Below, one piece after another: positions 16,731 to 25,441 of a stretch of DNA of 64,000 nucleotides (positions are counted from its first letter, which is position 1; every line of letters begins with the position of its first letter). The translations under genes were made by a program, and so were the position numbers. The stretch is taken from NCBI RefSeq assembly GCF_003002825.1, contig NZ_PVTE01000012.1:141037-205036 (forward strand). The letters are read 5' to 3'. The DNA comes from Spirosoma oryzae. Its GTDB lineage: Bacteria > Bacteroidota > Bacteroidia > Cytophagales > Spirosomataceae. The notes under the pieces were generated by a model. It did not search any database. It was not told where the DNA came from and saw only the letters and a list, made by a program, of their open reading frames with translations.

Positions 16731-18830
16731 GTGCGAACGATCTGGCTACTACTTGCCGGTTGCTGCTTATCAACCCTGGCGCTGGCGCAAAGCGATCAGC
16801 CTTTCCGGCGTATCGCCGATCGGCGCATCGACGCGATTGGCCGATATTTGCAGGATCTTTTCCCGGCCCAAACAGAAGGCATTGACTATGAAGCCGTGTA
16901 CGACGCGCTCACGCAGTTGTATGCGAATCCGCTCGATCTTAACAACGCTACCCGCGACGAACTGGCAGCAACGTATCTGCTATCGGAATCGCAACTGAGC
17001 AGCCTACTTGACTACCGACAAGGGCAGGGTGCATTACTGTCGATCTACGAGCTACAGGCAATTCCTGGTTTTGACGTGCCCACGATTCGCCGGATGCTGC
17101 CGTTCGTTACCGTAGCTGGTAGTCAGGATTTATTTGGCGGCTTACCCAACCCCACCGACCATTACCTGATTACGCGGTACGAGCGTATCCTGGAAGAACA
17201 GAAAGGCTTTTCGGAGGCCGTCGCCGACAAGAAAGGAAACGTTCCGACGCGTTATCTTGGCGATCCGCAGCAATGGTTCGTTCGCTATCGCTACAGCCGA
17301 CCACATACGTTCAGCGTGGGACTGACAATGGAGAAAGATGCGGGTGAACGGCTGCAATGGCAACCGGGTCAGTACCGGTACGGCTTCGATTACGTGTCGG
17401 TCCACGCACAGTTGCAGAACCGGGGGCGCTGGCGGAACATCGTGCTGGGTGATTATCAGCTACAGATTGGGCAGGGACTGGTCCTATCGGCCGGTTTTGT
17501 GCTGGGGAAAAGCGCCGAAACTGTACAGACCGTCCGTCGGCCGACACTGGGCATTCGACCCTACACATCGCTGACCGAGTACGGCTTCTTTCGGGGCGGG
17601 GCTGCTACCTACGCGCTTCGTCCTAACCTCGACCTGACGCTACTCGCATCACACGTCCGGCGCGACGCCAACACCATCGCATCCGACAGTACGCTCGCGG
17701 ACCTGACGGCGACGTCCCTGCAAACGTCGGGGCTACACCGTACGCTGGCCGAACAAGCCGATCAGAGCAGCTTACCTGAAACGAACCTGGGGATGCATCT
17801 GCTGTACCGTAACCGGCAACAGCTTCAACTGGGGCTGACCCTATTGCATACGCAGTTCGGCGTTACCCTCAAAAAGCGCGATCAGCCGTACAATGAGTTT
17901 GAGTTCACAGGTACGCAGAACCGGGTTATCGGGGTGCACGGCGGCTATGTCCGGCACAACTGGAATCTGTTCGGCGAAGTGGCCTACAGCGCGGGATCGC
18001 AAACGAACAGCGGGGGTGTCGGTGCAGTGGCGGGTACCCTTGTCAGTCTGAACCGGAAGCTTGATCTGGCGCTGCTTTTCCGGCACTACGACCGGAATTT
18101 CCACTCCTTTTATGCCAACGGATTCGGAGAAGGCAGCCGAACAATTAACGAAACGGGGGCTTATGCCGGGTTGAAATACACCGTTTACCGTCGATTAACC
18201 ATCAGCGGCTTTGTCGATTACTTTCGGTTTCCGTGGCTACGGTACCTGGTCGATGCACGGTCGCAGGGGGTCGATTATTTGGTGCAGGGGCGCTATACGC
18301 CCAATCGCCAAACGGCGTTCTACCTGATTTTTCACGATGAGTACAAGGAAAAGAATCTGCCGGGGGATAAGGCGCGCCGGGTTGTTGGAACAGTTCGTCG
18401 GAGCCTGGCTATTAACGCTGAATACCGGCCGCTGCCGGGACTGACGATGCGTTCACGGGTGCAGGGGGGTATTTTTCGGTATGCCGGTCGGCAAGCGTCG
18501 CTGGGGTTTGCGCTGATTCAGGATGCTTCCTTCGACTGGCGACGGCTTAGCGTGTCGGGGCGGGTAGCGCTGTTTGGCACCGACGATTATGATTCCCGTC
18601 AATACGTCTACGAGCGCGACGTACTTTACGCTTTTTCATTTCCCGCTTATACCAATCAGGGCATACGGCATTACGTACTGGCTCAGTACAGTATCAGCCG
18701 TCACCTGGACGTGTGGGCACGCTGGGCTCGTTCCGACTTCTTCGACCAGAAAACCGTTGGTTCCGATCTCGATCAGATCAACGCCCCACACCGGTCGGAG
18801 ATCAAGCTACAGGCTCGCTGGCGCTTCTGA
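16731..18830 (+). CDS. ComEA-type helix-hairpin-helix protein with an outer-membrane-barrel-like C-terminus
   Basis: The 699-residue product starts with GTG at 16731 and has a signal peptide (RTIWLLLAGCCLSTLALA). Residues 60-135 contain tandem helix-hairpin-helix units (NPLDLNNATRDELAATYLLS, SLLDYRQGQG, IYELQAIPGFD). The remaining 560 residues alternate polar and aromatic residues in the manner of a beta barrel and end with RSEIKLQARWRF, a typical outer-membrane C-terminus with terminal Phe. Such fusions are common in Bacteroidota and lack an assigned function; a link to DNA handling at the outer membrane is speculative. It is convergent with mlaF, whose stop is 1 base away. Confidence 0.75.
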   Translation: MRTIWLLLAGCCLSTLALAQSDQPFRRIADRRIDAIGRYLQDLFPAQTEGIDYEAVYDALTQLYANPLDLNNATRDELAATYLLSESQLSSLLDYRQGQGALLSIYELQAIPGFDVPTIRRMLPFVTVAGSQDLFGGLPNPTDHYLITRYERILEEQKGFSEAVADKKGNVPTRYLGDPQQWFVRYRYSRPHTFSVGLTMEKDAGERLQWQPGQYRYGFDYVSVHAQLQNRGRWRNIVLGDYQLQIGQGLVLSAGFVLGKSAETVQTVRRPTLGIRPYTSLTEYGFFRGGAATYALRPNLDLTLLASHVRRDANTIASDSTLADLTATSLQTSGLHRTLAEQADQSSLPETNLGMHLLYRNRQQLQLGLTLLHTQFGVTLKKRDQPYNEFEFTGTQNRVIGVHGGYVRHNWNLFGEVAYSAGSQTNSGGVGAVAGTLVSLNRKLDLALLFRHYDRNFHSFYANGFGEGSRTINETGAYAGLKYTVYRRLTISGFVDYFRFPWLRYLVDARSQGVDYLVQGRYTPNRQTAFYLIFHDEYKEKNLPGDKARRVVGTVRRSLAINAEYRPLPGLTMRSRVQGGIFRYAGRQASLGFALIQDASFDWRRLSVSGRVALFGTDDYDSRQYVYERDVLYAFSFPAYTNQGIRHYVLAQYSISRHLDVWARWARSDFFDQKTVGSDLDQINAPHRSEIKLQARWRF

Positions 18831-18831
18831 G

Positions 18832-19578
18832 TTAGCGCTCCATTTCGCGAATCAGCTTGTTGGCGTTGATGAACTCATTCAGCTCATCGACGTTCGAGTG
18901 CGTCAGTGTATCGCTGTTGCCTTCCCAAAGCTTGTTACCCTCGTAGAGAAACATGATTTTCTCACCGATTTCCATCATCGAGTTCATGTCGTGCGTAATG
19001 ATGACCGTCGTGACTTTGTACTCGTCCGTAATCTCTTTGATAAGCTGATCAATTTTGATCGACGTCAGCGGATCAAGGCCGGAGTTGGGTTCGTCGCAGA
19101 ACAGGTATTTGGGATTCAGCACGATAGCCCGGGCAATACCGACCCTTTTTTTCATACCACCGCTAATTTCCGACGGCATCCGATCGCCCGCGTTCTCCAA
19201 CCCGACGCGCTTCAGGCACTCCTGCGCCCGGTCGAGTTTTTCTTCTTCCGACTGATCGGTCAGCATGTCGAGGGGAAAACGTACATTGTCGAGCACCGTT
19301 TTAGAATCGAACAGCGCCGATCCCTGAAACAGAACGCCCATCTCGCGTCGGATTTCCTTTTGCAGGTCTTTATCGCCCGATAGGAAATCACGTCCGTCGT
19401 AAATTACTTCCCCAGCATCCGGTTTTACCAGCCCAATCATGCACTTGAGCAGTACGCTTTTACCGGTACCACTACCGCCAATGATAAGACTCGTCTGACC
19501 GGGTTCGAAACAGCCATCAATGCCCTTGAGCACCTGCCGGTCGCCAAACGTCTTGGCAATATTTTTTATGTCAATCAT
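18832..19578 (-). CDS. mlaF: Mla-type ABC transporter ATP-binding protein
   Basis: The 248-residue ATPase has the Walker A GGSGTGKSVLLK, the signature EISGGMKKRVGIARA and the Walker B YLFCDEPNSGLDP, followed by the switch histidine in TVIITHDM. The substitution of the usual LSGGQ by ISGGM and the long C-terminal tail (HSNVDELNEFINANKLIREMER) fit MlaF, which drives phospholipid transport between the membranes with MlaE and MlaD. It is downstream of mlaE on the same strand, separated by a 109-base region that holds a word-repeat hairpin. Confidence 0.88.
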   Translation of the reverse strand: MIDIKNIAKTFGDRQVLKGIDGCFEPGQTSLIIGGSGTGKSVLLKCMIGLVKPDAGEVIYDGRDFLSGDKDLQKEIRREMGVLFQGSALFDSKTVLDNVRFPLDMLTDQSEEEKLDRAQECLKRVGLENAGDRMPSEISGGMKKRVGIARAIVLNPKYLFCDEPNSGLDPLTSIKIDQLIKEITDEYKVTTVIITHDMNSMMEIGEKIMFLYEGNKLWEGNSDTLTHSNVDELNEFINANKLIREMER

Positions 19579-19583
19579 AGTTC

Positions 19584-19685
19584 AATGAGTGATTGAGCGA
19601 ATGAGTGATTGAGCGAATAGCTGGCTATATGTCAGCCTTATTCACCGCGACAGCGGACCGCTCATTCGCTCAATCACTCATTCGC
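19584..19685. repeat. Word-repeat hairpin between mlaE and mlaF
   Basis: The 16-base unit AATGAGTGATTGAGCG occurs twice in tandem (19584-19599, 19600-19615). The stretch 19597-19618 is complementary to 19664-19685 (core CGCTCAATCACTCATTCGC), leaving a loop of about 45 bases. The element fills most of the spacer inside the mlaEF operon. Confidence 0.85.
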
Positions 19686-19687
19686 AA

Positions 19688-20422
19688 TTAGGTCAGCAGC
19701 ACCTGCGTCAGGACGAAGTCGGCGGCTACGATGGCGATACAACTGTTGGTTACGGCGGAGGTCGATGCAGTACCCACTTCCAGGGCCCCACCCTTTACAT
19801 TGTAGCCCTGATAGGCCGAGATTGTCGAGACCAGAAAGGCGAAGACGACGGTTTTGATCAGCGCAAACGTGACGCCGAATGGCTTGTATTCGAAACGCAG
19901 GCCCGACACGTATTCTTCGGGAGAGATGACCCCCGCCAGCGTACCGGCAATGTACCCCCCCAGAATCGACAGGAAGGCGGCCATGATAACCAATAGCGGG
20001 AACATCAGGACCGACGCTACAACCTTTGGCAAGATCAGATACGAACTGGAATTGATCCCCATCACCTCCAGCGCATCAATCTGTTCGCTGATACGCATCG
20101 TCCCCAGTTCGCCGGCAATGTTCGACCCCACTTTACCCGCCAGTACGATGCACGACAGCGTAGGCGCCAGTTCCAGGATCGAACTGTCGCGTACGATCAG
20201 CGCAATAATATTTTTCGGAACAAACGGGTTGGTCAGGTTGTAGGCCGTCTGTACGCAGGTAACGGCCCCGATAAACGTATTGACCAGAGCGACGATGAAG
20301 ATGGAGCCAACCCCAATCGACATGCATTCATCAATGATCAGCCGCAGGTAAACGCCCATTTTTTCGCGATTGCGAAACAGCGTACCCAGAAAGATAAAAT
20401 AGTCACCAATTCGTGTGAGCAT
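19688..20422 (-). CDS. mlaE: Mla-type ABC transporter permease
   Basis: The 244-residue protein has five to six hydrophobic segments and the MlaE signature around GKVGSNIAGELGTMRISEQI and DALEVMGINSSSYLILPKV. It forms the membrane channel for phospholipid transfer with MlaF and an MCE-domain protein (MlaD), which is not in this window. The ATG at 20422 lies on the opposite strand to an SDR gene starting at 20547, leaving a short shared control region. Confidence 0.9.
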   Translation of the reverse strand: MLTRIGDYFIFLGTLFRNREKMGVYLRLIIDECMSIGVGSIFIVALVNTFIGAVTCVQTAYNLTNPFVPKNIIALIVRDSSILELAPTLSCIVLAGKVGSNIAGELGTMRISEQIDALEVMGINSSSYLILPKVVASVLMFPLLVIMAAFLSILGGYIAGTLAGVISPEEYVSGLRFEYKPFGVTFALIKTVVFAFLVSTISAYQGYNVKGGALEVGTASTSAVTNSCIAIVAADFVLTQVLLT

Positions 20423-20546
20423 GATTCAGGTCGACAGCGAGCGTGTCAGTGTAGTGGCGGACAAGGTCCTACCCTGAAACTCCATCAACTGACGAATGGT
20501 TTCTACCGTAACTTGCGCGTTCGTCAGCCACTGTGTTTTTCTCGCT

Positions 20547-21221
20547 ATGAAGTCATTAGCCGTTGTTACGGGGGGTACCAAAGGAATCGGTCGGGCCATT
20601 ACCGACAAACTTATTTCTGAACAGTTTGACGTTGTCGTCTGCGCCCGCTCCGTCGACGGAATGAGTGGAGCGGGTTACCTGCCATTTGCCGCCGACCTCG
20701 GCACCCGCGCCGGCGTCGACGCCCTGCTCGACTATGTTCGTTCGCTTGGTCGCCCCGTCGATATACTGGTCAACAATACGGGGGTCTTTTTGCCGGGGCA
20801 GATTCAGAACGAGGCCGAGGGTACGTTCGAGCAATTGATGAACACCAACGTCGCCAGCGCCTACCACATCACGCGTGGCCTTGTTGGCAGCATGGTATCC
20901 CGTCGGAAGGGGCATATTTTCATGATGTGCTCGACGGCCAGCATTACGCCGTATACCAATGGGGGTTCGTACTGTATTTCCAAATTTGCCTTGCTGGGTA
21001 TGAGCCGGGTATTGCGCGAAGAATTGAAGCCGACAGGCGTTAAAGTTACGGCACTGCTGCCCGGTGCTACCCTCACCGATAGCTGGGTAGGCACTGACTT
21101 ACCAGCCGATCGATTTATCGCAGCCGCCGACGTTGCCAACAGTTTATGGGCCGCGTATACCCTATCGCCGTCGGCCGTCATCGAAGAAATTTTGCTACGT
21201 CCACAACTGGGTGACCTGTAA
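20547..21221 (+). CDS. Short-chain dehydrogenase/reductase
   Basis: The 224-residue SDR has the cofactor motif VTGGTKGIGRAI at the N-terminus, the structural NNTG, the active-site serine in MCSTAS and the catalytic YCISK. The layout is that of classical 3-oxoacyl-ACP reductase-like SDRs, but the length is short and it is not in a fatty acid cluster, so the substrate is unknown. The ATG at 20547 is used because it puts the cofactor loop at residue 8, as usual. Confidence 0.85.
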   Translation: MKSLAVVTGGTKGIGRAITDKLISEQFDVVVCARSVDGMSGAGYLPFAADLGTRAGVDALLDYVRSLGRPVDILVNNTGVFLPGQIQNEAEGTFEQLMNTNVASAYHITRGLVGSMVSRRKGHIFMMCSTASITPYTNGGSYCISKFALLGMSRVLREELKPTGVKVTALLPGATLTDSWVGTDLPADRFIAAADVANSLWAAYTLSPSAVIEEILLRPQLGDL

Positions 21222-21338
21222 GTGGGACAGGTCGATGTAGCGGGTATATAAAGGAGTCGAGCGGTTTTTGCTAACTTGCGGCCCATCGCTTTCGAGCGGG
21301 CAACTTAGTTTAACCGAAAAAAACGGCAAATACAGGAA

Positions 21339-22253
21339 ATGGCTTCTGTTGAGTATCTGGGTATAGACGTTGGCGGTACGAACGTCAAAATGGGTATCGT
21401 TGATGCGAGTACCGGCAAAATTTCAAACTTTTATAGCCACGATACGGGCAGCTGGCGGCAGTCGGGTCATTTTATTGATCGCTTTGGCGACGCGGTTGCG
21501 CTGCAACTACTGGCCAACAAAGACGTAAAACACGTTGGTATCGGTCTGCCCGGCATGCTCAATCGCGAACGGACCGTTCCGCTCGAAATCACGGCAATTC
21601 CAGAAATCGACGGCGTACCAATGGTCGATATTCTGTCGAAACGCTTCCCGGGTATTCAGTTTTTTCTCGAAAACGACGCCAACGCAGCGGCTCTGGGTGA
21701 ATATTATTTCGCCGAAGAAAAGATCAACGAAAATTACATTTTCATCACGCTGGGTACGGGTGTCGGCGGTGCCGCCATCATCAACAAGAAAATCTTTACC
21801 GGGGGTGATGGCAACGCGATGGAGCCGGGCCACATTCCTTCCCGTAACGGTCGCGTGCTTGAACGCAACATCGGCAAGGTTGAACTGTTGCAACTGGCCA
21901 ACCTGCGCCGGTCGGAGTTTAGTGGAGACACACAACTTCCCGACGATGGTAATATTTCTACGACGGGTCTGGTAGCCGCTGCCGCCGAAGGTGACAAGCT
22001 CGCCATGCAGATCTGGGAAGAAGTAGGCGAAATGCTAGGTGAGGGACTATCTGCCCTGATCAAAATTCTGGATATCAAGTACGTACTGATCGGTGGTGGT
22101 TTGTCGGCTTCGTTCGACTACATCCTGCCTGCCGTCAATCGTACGCTCGATTACTGGCTGAATCCTTATTACAAAAACGGGCTGGCCATCAAACGGGCAA
22201 CGCTGGGTAATGACGCTGGCCTGCTGGGTGCGGCATCGCTTTGCTTCGAATAA
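21339..22253 (+). CDS. ROK family sugar kinase, glucokinase-like, without the zinc motif
   Basis: The 304-residue protein has the ATPase phosphate loop GIDVGGTNVKMGIV, the sugar-binding and catalytic segment ENDANAAALGEYYF with its aspartate, the second phosphate loop TLGTGVGGAAI and the EPGH motif. The cysteine cluster CxCGxxGCxE that binds zinc in most ROK proteins is absent: after EPGH the sequence is IPSRNGRVLERNIGK. It probably phosphorylates glucose or a related hexose in the cytoplasm. A bidirectional terminator separates it from murB. Confidence 0.85.
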   Translation: MASVEYLGIDVGGTNVKMGIVDASTGKISNFYSHDTGSWRQSGHFIDRFGDAVALQLLANKDVKHVGIGLPGMLNRERTVPLEITAIPEIDGVPMVDILSKRFPGIQFFLENDANAAALGEYYFAEEKINENYIFITLGTGVGGAAIINKKIFTGGDGNAMEPGHIPSRNGRVLERNIGKVELLQLANLRRSEFSGDTQLPDDGNISTTGLVAAAAEGDKLAMQIWEEVGEMLGEGLSALIKILDIKYVLIGGGLSASFDYILPAVNRTLDYWLNPYYKNGLAIKRATLGNDAGLLGAASLCFE

Positions 22254-22269
22254 GCTACACATTCCATGA

Positions 22270-22305
22270 AGAAGGGGACGCAGCCGATGGTTGCGCCCCC
22301 TTTCT
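22270..22305. terminator. Bidirectional terminator between ROK kinase and murB
   Basis: AAGGGG-A-CGCA pairs with TGCG-C-CCCCTTT around GCCGATGGT. Purine-rich and T-containing flanks allow action in both directions for the convergent genes. Confidence 0.6.
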
Positions 22306-22317
22306 GTTGACCGTTAG

Positions 22318-23343
22318 CTAAATTACATTCACCTCCGGCTGAATGCAAACGCCGTACTTTTCATATACCGATGCCTGAACCTGTTGAGCCAAGGCAATCA
22401 GTTCATCGCCCGTTGCTCCGCCATAGTTGACCAGCACCAGCGCCTGTTTAGCGTGTACGCCCGCATCATCTTTGCGATACCCTTTCCAGCCCGCCCGCTC
22501 AATCAGCCAGCCGGCGGGTAGTTTTACACCGCCGTCGGCTAACGGGTAGCCCGGCATGTCGGGATAGGTTTCCTTTAGCTGGGTGAACTGCTCAGCGGAA
22601 ATTTCCGGGTTCTTAAAAAAGCTCCCGGCATTACCGATCTGCGCCGGATCGGGCAACTTACTCCGCCGTATGTGAATTACAGCGTCGCTGATTGCCTGAA
22701 TCGACAGCTTATCTTCAGATACACCCATCGCATCGAGCGTTTCCTGGATAGCTCCGTATCGCGTGTGAAACGTCGGGACTTTATCAAGCCGAAACGTAAC
22801 GCGGGTAATGATATACTGTCCTTTCAGTTCGTGCTTAAATACGCTTTCCCGATAGCCAAACGCACAATCGGCATGCGTAAACGTGCGGTATTCGCCCGTT
22901 GGAATGTGTACGGCCGTCAGCGACTCGAAGATCTGTTCGATTTCAACACCATACGCACCGATGTTCTGCATAGGGGCCGCCCCGACCGTACCCGGAATCA
23001 GCGACAGATTCTCCATACCGGCATACCCATGCGCGACGCAGTAGGCAACCAGTTGGTGCCAGTTCACGCCTGCTCCTACGCTGAGATAGATGTGGCTTTC
23101 ATCTTCCCGAACGACTTCTATACCCTGAATCGCCATTTTCACGACCAATCCGTCAAAGTCCCGGCGGAGCAGAACGTTACTGCCCCCACCCAGAATAAGT
23201 TTTGGTACGTCTACGAAGTCATGTAGTAAGAGAAGGGCAGGCAGGTCGTTTTCGTGCGAAATCTCAACCAGATAGCGTGCCTGAGCCTCGATACCAAATG
23301 TATTGTAGGGCTTGAGCGACACGTTACTTTGTATAGTCAACAT
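22318..23343 (-). CDS. murB: UDP-N-acetylenolpyruvoylglucosamine reductase
   Basis: The 341-residue type I MurB has the start SLKPYNTFGIEAQARYLVEI, the FAD-binding LILGGGSNVLLRRDFDGLVV, GMENLSLIPGTVGAAPMQNI, the NIGAYGVEI segment and the catalytic serine region GNAGSFFKNPEI. It reduces the enolpyruvyl group with NADPH to give UDP-MurNAc for peptidoglycan. A perfect -7 box (TACTTTTG on the minus strand, 23371-23364) lies 20 bases upstream of the ATG. It is monocistronic and divergent from a lipoprotein gene. Confidence 0.95.
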   Translation of the reverse strand: MLTIQSNVSLKPYNTFGIEAQARYLVEISHENDLPALLLLHDFVDVPKLILGGGSNVLLRRDFDGLVVKMAIQGIEVVREDESHIYLSVGAGVNWHQLVAYCVAHGYAGMENLSLIPGTVGAAPMQNIGAYGVEIEQIFESLTAVHIPTGEYRTFTHADCAFGYRESVFKHELKGQYIITRVTFRLDKVPTFHTRYGAIQETLDAMGVSEDKLSIQAISDAVIHIRRSKLPDPAQIGNAGSFFKNPEISAEQFTQLKETYPDMPGYPLADGGVKLPAGWLIERAGWKGYRKDDAGVHAKQALVLVNYGGATGDELIALAQQVQASVYEKYGVCIQPEVNVI

Positions 23344-23465
23344 AAACCGGGGAGGTTATCCAACAAAAGTAACCAAAATCTATGAGGGTCGCGCACCATT
23401 GTCAACGGTCTGTTAACTCGGCGTTGAAAATTGTATTTTTGCCTTCGCACAGTCGAATCGGTAGT

Positions 23466-24083
23466 ATGAATATCGGATCAAGCCTTGTTGGCGTAGGATT
23501 TATAGCCTTGTTAATGGGATGCGCCACGAGCCGCCCGGTAAGTAGTAGTAGTAGTGGTCGTGCGGCTACCAACTATGGTGCTTACAGCGAGGATTTAGCG
23601 ACCGTACGGCCTACTTATGGTTCGCCAGCGTCGGGCACGCGTCCAGCGACAAATCGCCCCACGAACTCAGGTGAGCCCGCTCCCAAGCCCGCTACACCGT
23701 CGACAACACCCCGCAGAACAGAACCACGCCGTTCTACGCCCGCCCCGGTCGCTACGATGAGCGTAAACCGGCAACTCGACGCCGTACTCGATACCCTGGC
23801 CGAACAGAACCGGTCGGTTCGGTATGCCCCCGGCTTTCGCATTCAGGTATACGTCGGTACACAGCGTCAGGAGGTCGACGCGATAAAGGCATTGATCGCG
23901 CAGAACTTTCCTGAACTGAATCCCTACCTAAGCTACAACCAGCCAACGTACAGGCTAAAAGTGGGCGATTTCATGCGACGCATTGACGCCGAACGCTACT
24001 ATGCGTCTATAAAACAGCAGGTTCGTTCAGCACTGCTGCAAGGCGACAAAGTAGACGTACGCAGAGCCCTGTTAATAAAATAA
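23466..24083 (+). CDS. Lipoprotein with a SPOR-like C-terminal domain
   Basis: The 205-residue product begins with a lipoprotein signal ending in LLMGC (ATG at 23466). A Ser/Thr/Pro-rich linker follows (about 25-100), then a C-terminal domain of about 80 residues, FRIQVYVGTQRQEVDAIKAL ... YRLKVGDFMRRIDAERYYAS, whose pattern matches SPOR peptidoglycan-binding folds (RIQVG-type strand, then YRVKVGDF). It is probably a periplasmic-facing lipoprotein touching the cell wall. A -7 box, TATTTTTG, is at 23434-23441. Confidence 0.75.
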   Translation: MNIGSSLVGVGFIALLMGCATSRPVSSSSSGRAATNYGAYSEDLATVRPTYGSPASGTRPATNRPTNSGEPAPKPATPSTTPRRTEPRRSTPAPVATMSVNRQLDAVLDTLAEQNRSVRYAPGFRIQVYVGTQRQEVDAIKALIAQNFPELNPYLSYNQPTYRLKVGDFMRRIDAERYYASIKQQVRSALLQGDKVDVRRALLIK

Positions 24084-24161
24084 TGCAATTCGTTGCGCGA
24101 ATACCTGTAAATTTGATTCGTTTTGTACAACTGGATGCAATCGACTTATCAGTAATAATAT

Positions 24162-25274
24162 ATGAAAAAAGCGCTAATCACAGGTGTAACGGGTCAGGAC
24201 GGCGCGTATCTGACCGAACTGCTGCTCTCGAAAGGCTACGAAGTCCACGGGATCAAACGGCGGAGTTCGCTCTTTAATACGCAGCGTATCGACCACGTCT
24301 ACGAAGATCCCCACCAGGACAACGTACGTTTCAAACTACATTACGGTGATCTGTCGGATTCAACCAACATCATCCGGATCATCCAAGAAGTTCAGCCCGA
24401 CGAGATCTATAACCTGGGCGCAATGTCGCACGTACAGGTAAGTTTCGAAGAGCCCGAATACGCGGCTCAGGTCGATGGTATCGGTACGCTGCGTATTCTT
24501 GAAGCCGTTCGCCTGCTGGGCCTAACGGGCAAGACTAAAATCTATCAGGCATCGACATCGGAGCTTTACGGTGGCGTACAAGGTCACGCGCAGTCGGAAA
24601 CGACGCCCTTCTACCCCCGTTCGCCGTATGCCGTAGCGAAACAATACGCGTACTGGATTACGGTCAACTACCGCGAGGCTTACAACATGTATGCCTGCAA
24701 CGGTATCCTGTTCAACCACGAATCACCACTACGGGGCGAAACGTTCGTTACGCGTAAAATCACCCGCGCGGTGTCGCGCATTGGTCTGGGCCTACAGGAG
24801 AAAGTATACCTTGGCAACCTCGACGCCCAGCGCGACTGGGGTCATGCAAAGGATTACGTCGAAGCGATGTACCTGATTCTTCAGCAGGAAACGCCGGAAG
24901 ATTTCGTTATCGCAACGGGTGTAACGACCCGAATCCGGGATTTCGTCCGGATGTCGTTTGCTGAAATCGGCGTTGAACTGGAATTCTCAGGCGAAGGCGC
25001 TAGTGAGACTGCGAAGGTCGTTCGGGCGAACAACCCAGACTTCCCGGTACCTGTCGGTCAGGAAGTTGTTTGCGTCGACCCACGCTACTTCCGGCCAACC
25101 GAAGTAGATCTGTTGCTCGGTGATCCGACAAAGGCGATGACGAAGCTGAACTGGACACCTAAATACGATCTGCCGGCACTGGTAAAAGACATGATGACAG
25201 CGGACATCGATCTGTTCCGGCGCGATCAGCTGCTGGCGCAGAGCGGTCACCAGATTCTGAATTACTTCGAATAG
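24162..25274 (+). CDS. gmd: GDP-mannose 4,6-dehydratase
   Basis: The 370-residue extended SDR begins with [19 protein letters not shown] and [16 protein letters not shown]. It carries the catalytic serine/threonine region [11 protein letters not shown], the YAVAKQYA motif with catalytic Tyr and Lys, and [17 protein letters not shown], all diagnostic of Gmd. It makes GDP-4-keto-6-deoxymannose, the precursor of GDP-fucose and related deoxysugars for surface glycans. No fucose synthase is adjacent. A TAAATTTG -7 box occurs at 24108-24115. Confidence 0.95.
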   Translation: MKKALITGVTGQDGAYLTELLLSKGYEVHGIKRRSSLFNTQRIDHVYEDPHQDNVRFKLHYGDLSDSTNIIRIIQEVQPDEIYNLGAMSHVQVSFEEPEYAAQVDGIGTLRILEAVRLLGLTGKTKIYQASTSELYGGVQGHAQSETTPFYPRSPYAVAKQYAYWITVNYREAYNMYACNGILFNHESPLRGETFVTRKITRAVSRIGLGLQEKVYLGNLDAQRDWGHAKDYVEAMYLILQQETPEDFVIATGVTTRIRDFVRMSFAEIGVELEFSGEGASETAKVVRANNPDFPVPVGQEVVCVDPRYFRPTEVDLLLGDPTKAMTKLNWTPKYDLPALVKDMMTADIDLFRRDQLLAQSGHQILNYFE

Positions 25275-25280
25275 GTCAAT

Positions 25281-25368
25281 TTAAGGTTTAACGTCCAAGG
25301 TTTGAGGTTAGCTGGCGGGAGTAACACTGGCAGTAGCCAACTTTTAAATATTGAACCACAAACCTTAA
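25281..25368. repeat. Imperfect word-repeat hairpin downstream of gmd
   Basis: TTAAGGTTT (25281-25289) is mirrored by AAACCTTAA (25360-25368). Between them the left arm repeats AAGGTTT/GAGGTT words and the right arm AACC words, giving a long imperfect stem. It lies just before the gmd/htrA terminator. Confidence 0.65.
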
Positions 25369-25374
25369 GCCGCG

Positions 25375-25438
25375 CTACTTCAAGCACTAAAAAAGCCCGT
25401 TAGCGTTTGCTAGCGGGCTTTTTTAGTGCTTGAAGTAG
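25375..25438. terminator. Bidirectional terminator between gmd and the HtrA gene
   Basis: Two 30-base arms (25375-25404 and 25409-25438) pair with a single T-G mismatch. The core AAAAAAGCCCG / CGGGCTTTTTT gives a T-run in both directions, serving both convergent genes. Confidence 0.92.
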
Positions 25439-25441
25439 TGA

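Noticed and set aside
19584..19685. Short CRISPR-like array
   Set aside because: The 16-base units are directly abutting without spacers and are followed by their complement, so this is a hairpin; no cas genes are near.
20426..20608. 60-codon minus-strand frame between mlaE and the SDR gene
   Set aside because: It overlaps the SDR N-terminal coding sequence, and its product has no domain; mlaE has a normal start at 20422.
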